From: Methanosarcinales archaeon
GTDB taxonomy: Archaea; Halobacteriota; Methanosarcinia; Methanosarcinales; Methanocomedenaceae
Reading direction: 5' to 3'
Length of the DNA: 15,942 nucleotides
Assembly: GCA_023136155.1 (NCBI GenBank)
Contig: JAGLRT010000054.1
Location: 1-15,942, forward strand
The stretch's first letter is position 1. Every line of letters begins with the position of its first letter. The notes below the pieces were generated by a model that saw only the letters and a program-made list of their open reading frames with translations, was not told the origin of the DNA and made no database searches. Shown piece by piece: positions 13,148-15,942 of the stretch. Made by a program: the position numbers and the translations under genes.

Positions 13148-13771
13148 CTATTTGTTCTCAGATAACTTTACTTTTGAATATCGAACCACTCTGTTCTTTA
13201 TCCTGTATCCCCGCTGGAACTCTTCTATCACAGTATTGTTGGGGCACTCGTCAGATGGTTCCTTCATCATTGCTTCATGACATTGATGGTCGAACTTCTG
13301 TCCAACCGCATCAATGGGTTCAAGACCCCTTGATTCAAGGATGCTTTTTAACTGGTTATATACCATCTCCATTCCCTTCAAAATAGAATCCCTGTCTTCC
13401 GACTCCCTGGCGCTGGCAATCCCTCGCTCCATGTTCTCCATTACATCGATGAGTTCTGCTACAAGGTCAAAGCTTGCATATTCGATAATTTCGGACCGTT
13501 CTCTATCCATCCGTTTTTTGTAATTGTCAAACTCTGCAGTAAGCCGCTGGAGATGGTTCAGGTAATCTAACGCAAGTCCCCTGGATTCATCCAACTCACA
13601 GGCTAATTCCTCAACTGACCGTTCCTCAACTCCTTCTGTTGACTGTTCACCAACCGCCACTTCCCCATTTGCAATGCTCTGTTTTTGGTCTTCCTGCGTC
13701 GTCATCTCTTTTTCAGGTTCCTCGACCTCATCTTTTGAAGGGTCACCCTCAACCTTTGTCCTCTTTTTCAT
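13148..13771 (-). CDS. grpE: Nucleotide exchange factor GrpE
   Basis: Dimeric co-chaperone, 207 residues, that releases ADP from DnaK. The first ~55 residues are charged and probably disordered. A long dimerisation helix follows (about 55-100, with LNHLQRLTAEFDNYKKRMDRE), then helices containing FDLVAELIDVMENMERG (101-117), and the small C-terminal beta domain (about 150-207) that contacts DnaK, with GQKFDHQCHEAMM and GYRIKNRVVRYSKVKLS. Two conserved points differ: the usual FDPxxHEA reads FDHQCHEA, and the near-invariant RPA in the last strand reads RYS (197-199). AGGGG lies 6 bases before the ATG. It is 50 bases after the thermosome stop with no terminator in between, so read-through from the chaperonin gene is likely. 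Confidence 0.95.
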   Translation of the reverse strand: MKKRTKVEGDPSKDEVEEPEKEMTTQEDQKQSIANGEVAVGEQSTEGVEERSVEELACELDESRGLALDYLNHLQRLTAEFDNYKKRMDRERSEIIEYASFDLVAELIDVMENMERGIASARESEDRDSILKGMEMVYNQLKSILESRGLEPIDAVGQKFDHQCHEAMMKEPSDECPNNTVIEEFQRGYRIKNRVVRYSKVKLSENK

Positions 13772-13821
13772 TTCATGCCCCTACTGGATACTGATTCAAT
13801 ACTTTCGTGGCAATCCCCTTT

Positions 13822-15474
13822 TTAATAATCGTCCCCAATATCAGGTGCCTGGATACCATCATAACTATCTAACCTGTGTTCGGGTTTGACGTCCATGAGT
13901 CCAGTGTACTTAGATGCGAATATATCATCCACCCTCAGTATCATTGAAGCTGCATCAGTGGCAGATTTAATTGACTGCACTTTAACCTTCAGCGGCTCTA
14001 CCACACTGGTATCCTTCATATCTATTACCTTGCCGGTATTTACATTCAGGCCCACGGTCTTATTACCTTTCTTATGCTCGGACCGCATTTCTACAAGGAC
14101 ATCCACCGGGTCAAGTCCTCCATTTTGTGCAAGAGCCCGTGGGAGGCCTTCCATTGCTTCAGCAAACGCTGAAATTGCCAGTTGTTCGCGTCCCTGCAGG
14201 GATGAAGCGTAATCGCGTAGCTGCATTGCAGTTTCAACCTCAGGCGCTCCCCCTCCGAACATCACATATTTCTCATCCAGCACAACCTTGACCACATTCA
14301 GGGCATCGTCAAGGGCTCGCTCCACTTCTTCAGTGATATAATCAGCACCGCTGTGAATAATTACAGTAACTGCTTTCGGGTTTTCGCATCCTTCGAAATA
14401 CATCATCTTGTAGTTGCCAAGTCCTCTCTCTTCCACTATTGCAGCAGAACCCAAGTCGTCGGGAGAAATATCCATGGTATTAGAGCGCAAAACAGCGCCT
14501 GTGGCACGGACGATTCTTTTAATGTCGTCTTCTTTCACCCTTCTTACGGCCAAAATGTTTTGTTTGCCCAGATAATGAAGAGAAATATCATCAATACCTT
14601 TCTCTGTGACCACCACGTTCACTCCTGCTTTTACCAAATTGTCCACCTGTTCCTTTACAGTCTGGTATTCTTCATGGTATGCCTCATCAAGCTGTTCTAC
14701 AGTAGATATCTTTATTGTGGAAGTTGTAGATGTCTTCTGTACCTCTATACCCACATCCAACACAGCAATCTTCGCATTTTCTATCAATTTGGGCATGTTC
14801 TTGTGAGCCCGGGCCTTGTCTATGACCATACCCTTGATGAGTTTTGTATCTTTGATCGAGCCGCCTTTTTGGTGGATTATCTGTATATTATGTTTGATAT
14901 CGGTCTGCCCCTCATCTGTTATTGCCTTAATGGCTTCCACACAAAGGTCTGCCAGATCATCATGGGCAATCTCGCTACCTTTTCCAGAAAGTGCGGTAAG
15001 AGCAATCTTTCTCAGTATTTCATTGTCATCATCTGTAACGTGAATTGCAGTGGATTTCAGGATTTCCTGTGCTTTTATTGCTGCCAGTTTGTATCCACTG
15101 ACGATTAATGTGGGATGGACCTCAAGTTCTACCAATTTCTGGGCCTGGGTAAGGAGTTCACCTGCGAGCACAACTGCACTGGTCGTGCCATCCCCAACTT
15201 CCTGTTCCTGGGTCTTTGATATCTGTACCATCATCATTGCAGCTGGATGCTGCACATCCATTTCCTTTAAAATAGCTGCACCGTCATTGGTTATCATGAC
15301 ATCACCTACAGCGTTTACCATCATCTTGTCCATTCCTTTTGGACCGAGTGTGGTTTTCACAGCATCCGCAATTGCTTTTGCGGCTGTAATGTTCATGGAT
15401 TGTGCATCCCGGCCTGTCGTCCTTGATTTGTCCGGGTCAATGATTATTATTGGCTGTCCGCCCATTCCTGCCAT
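13822..15474 (-). CDS. thsA: Thermosome subunit (group II chaperonin)
   Basis: Group II chaperonin subunit, 550 residues, forming a two-ring cage with a built-in lid that folds proteins handed over by prefoldin. The equatorial domain carries the nucleotide-binding signatures TTLGPKGMDKM (41-51), the segment around NDGAAILKEMDVQHP (63-77), QEVGDGTTSAVVL (91-103) and GGGAPEVE (407-414), with acidic residues at 389-390 in the catalytic position. Intermediate and apical domains, including the helical protrusion around 240-265, lie between. The final 27 residues are charged (LMDVKPEHRLDSYDG onward) and lack the Gly-Gly-Met repeat that ends many thermosomes. GGAGGA 8 bases upstream confirms the ATG at 15474. 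Subunit letter (alpha, beta, other) cannot be assigned from one gene, so the symbol is nominal. No terminator separates it from grpE. Confidence 0.95.
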   Translation of the reverse strand: MAGMGGQPIIIIDPDKSRTTGRDAQSMNITAAKAIADAVKTTLGPKGMDKMMVNAVGDVMITNDGAAILKEMDVQHPAAMMMVQISKTQEQEVGDGTTSAVVLAGELLTQAQKLVELEVHPTLIVSGYKLAAIKAQEILKSTAIHVTDDDNEILRKIALTALSGKGSEIAHDDLADLCVEAIKAITDEGQTDIKHNIQIIHQKGGSIKDTKLIKGMVIDKARAHKNMPKLIENAKIAVLDVGIEVQKTSTTSTIKISTVEQLDEAYHEEYQTVKEQVDNLVKAGVNVVVTEKGIDDISLHYLGKQNILAVRRVKEDDIKRIVRATGAVLRSNTMDISPDDLGSAAIVEERGLGNYKMMYFEGCENPKAVTVIIHSGADYITEEVERALDDALNVVKVVLDEKYVMFGGGAPEVETAMQLRDYASSLQGREQLAISAFAEAMEGLPRALAQNGGLDPVDVLVEMRSEHKKGNKTVGLNVNTGKVIDMKDTSVVEPLKVKVQSIKSATDAASMILRVDDIFASKYTGLMDVKPEHRLDSYDGIQAPDIGDDY

Positions 15475-15482
15475 CGATTATT

Positions 15483-15488
15483 TCCTCC
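15483..15488 (-). promoter_or_regulatory. Ribosome binding site of the thermosome gene
   Basis: On the - strand GGAGGA lies 8 bases before the ATG at 15474. It fixes the start there rather than at the next in-frame ATG three codons later. Confidence 0.7.
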
Positions 15489-15506
15489 AAAAATGTTAAC
15501 TAAATG

Positions 15507-15531
15507 GTGTTATATTGTATAATAAGAACAC
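15507..15531 (-). promoter_or_regulatory. Thermosome promoter region with nested dyads
   Basis: A TATA-like stretch (TTATTATACAATATAA on the - strand, centred near 15518) lies about 45 bases before the thermosome ATG, giving an expected leader of ~20 bases that includes the ribosome binding site. It is bracketed by GTGTT (15507-15511) and AACAC (15527-15531), and contains TTATA/TATAA as an inner dyad. Such symmetry over a TATA box could mark a repressor operator. Archaeal heat-shock regulators such as Phr act at this position, but no known operator is recognised. Confidence 0.45.
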
Positions 15532-15942
15532 TTGTAACTGTTTGTACTTCTATATAATATTAACGGGTTTGGCGGCCGAGACTTTTTATTAATGTCTGGT
15601 TTTATATGTTGATGGATATTGGGTAAAAACCGATTGGAAAGAATATTCGGAAGCTCAACTTGGAAGTCAAAAGTTGCGACGGCACACCCAAATGCAGCAG
15701 AGTTGTGGTATAGTTAGTAAAATTAACTATCATCAAACAGAGCAGGGGGTCAATTATCGAATAGATTAGGCATCTCACAATATCAGCCATATTATCATTA
15801 CCATGTTGATAATTGTCGAAAACCCTTATATCCGTTCCAGATAAAATAGTACCTGATAGCACAATGGAAATTTCAATCAAAAGACAATCCAGAGTTGTAC
15901 ATTTCATGTAATCCATTAAACGTATCCACTTCAAATCCAAGG

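Larger units (their letters stand above)
15475..15942. other. AT-rich end region without a supported gene
   Basis: Beyond the thermosome promoter I see no gene I can defend. There is a perfect 7-base inverted repeat, ATTATCA/TGATAAT (15791-15797 and 15807-15813, 9-base loop). A BRE/TATA-like combination on the + strand, CGAAAA at 15817 followed by CTTATATC at 15825-15832, might serve a gene beyond the window. Open frames on both strands here lack ribosome binding sites and recognisable motifs. Confidence 0.5.

Noticed and set aside
14353..15108. 251-codon open frame on the + strand opposite the thermosome gene
   Set aside because: It is a shadow of a certain gene, with Cys/Phe/Tyr-rich composition and no ribosome binding site.
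15592..15771. Open stretch of about 59 codons on the + strand (includes LYVDGYWVKTDWKEYSEA)
   Set aside because: It has no start codon near its beginning, no ribosome binding site and no recognised family. It could be a relic but is not distinguishable from chance.
15602..15940. 112-codon open frame on the - strand near the window end
   Set aside because: It is Leu/Ile-rich with no recognisable motif and no ribosome binding site visible in the window. It might be a transmembrane protein cut by the window edge, but nothing supports that.
15915..15942. tRNA T-loop-like bases TTCAAATCC at the window end
   Set aside because: The flanking bases do not form the required 5-bp stem and no acceptor or anticodon arm is visible.
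1..15942. CRISPR array, insertion sequence or prophage
   Set aside because: No spaced direct repeats, transposase or integrase motifs, or terminal inverted repeats were seen on either strand.

Overview
The window is archaeal, and its gene content points to a euryarchaeon related to methanogens, most like the Methanosarcinales and their relatives (including ANME-type lineages). The evidence is a proteasome/exosome superoperon, Pelota, prefoldin, a thermosome, RNA polymerase subunit Rpo12, and an apparent tetrahydromethanopterin:glutamate ligase of the kind used to make sarcinapterin. A complete DnaK-DnaJ-GrpE set of bacterial type is also present, as is usual in mesophilic methanogens. I cannot fix genus or species from sequence alone.

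Region 1 (1-6080, + strand) is one long, tightly packed gene run: psmA (3' part only), the SBDS homologue, rrp4, rrp41, rrp42, rpl37ae, rpoP/rpo12 (45 codons), pcc1, pfdB and a DHH-DHHA1 phosphoesterase. This is the classical archaeal exosome superoperon. It joins protein degradation, ribosome maturation, 3'-5' RNA decay, translation, transcription, tRNA modification (KEOPS) and co-translational folding. Most gaps are under 75 bases, and rrp41 and rrp42 overlap. A 9-bp hairpin followed by a T-rich stretch lies between rpoP and pcc1.

Region 2 (6081-9600, + strand) begins after a gap with a TATA-like box and holds pelA (Pelota), a DUF434-family protein, an ATP-grasp ligase (probably mptN) and purC. 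The first three genes are packed to the point of translational coupling. The DUF434 protein has the look of a NYN/PIN-type nuclease, so a Pelota-linked RNA-cleaving factor is the most interesting hypothesis in the window.

Region 3 (9601-9983) is the convergent gap between the two gene blocks. It contains two decayed coding relics: a 48-codon reading frame broken by one base in an A-run (+ strand), and a short piece resembling an acylphosphatase domain (- strand).

Region 4 (9984-15474, - strand) is a protein-folding block transcribed right to left: thermosome, grpE, dnaK, dnaJ. dnaJ appears to have its own promoter, placed after a strong T-tract downstream of dnaK. Prefoldin, which hands substrates to the thermosome, is encoded in region 1. 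The window therefore covers the Hsp70 system, the chaperonin and prefoldin.

Region 5 (15475-15942) holds the thermosome promoter and otherwise AT-rich DNA with no gene I can support. I saw no tRNA, rRNA, CRISPR array or insertion sequence anywhere in the window.
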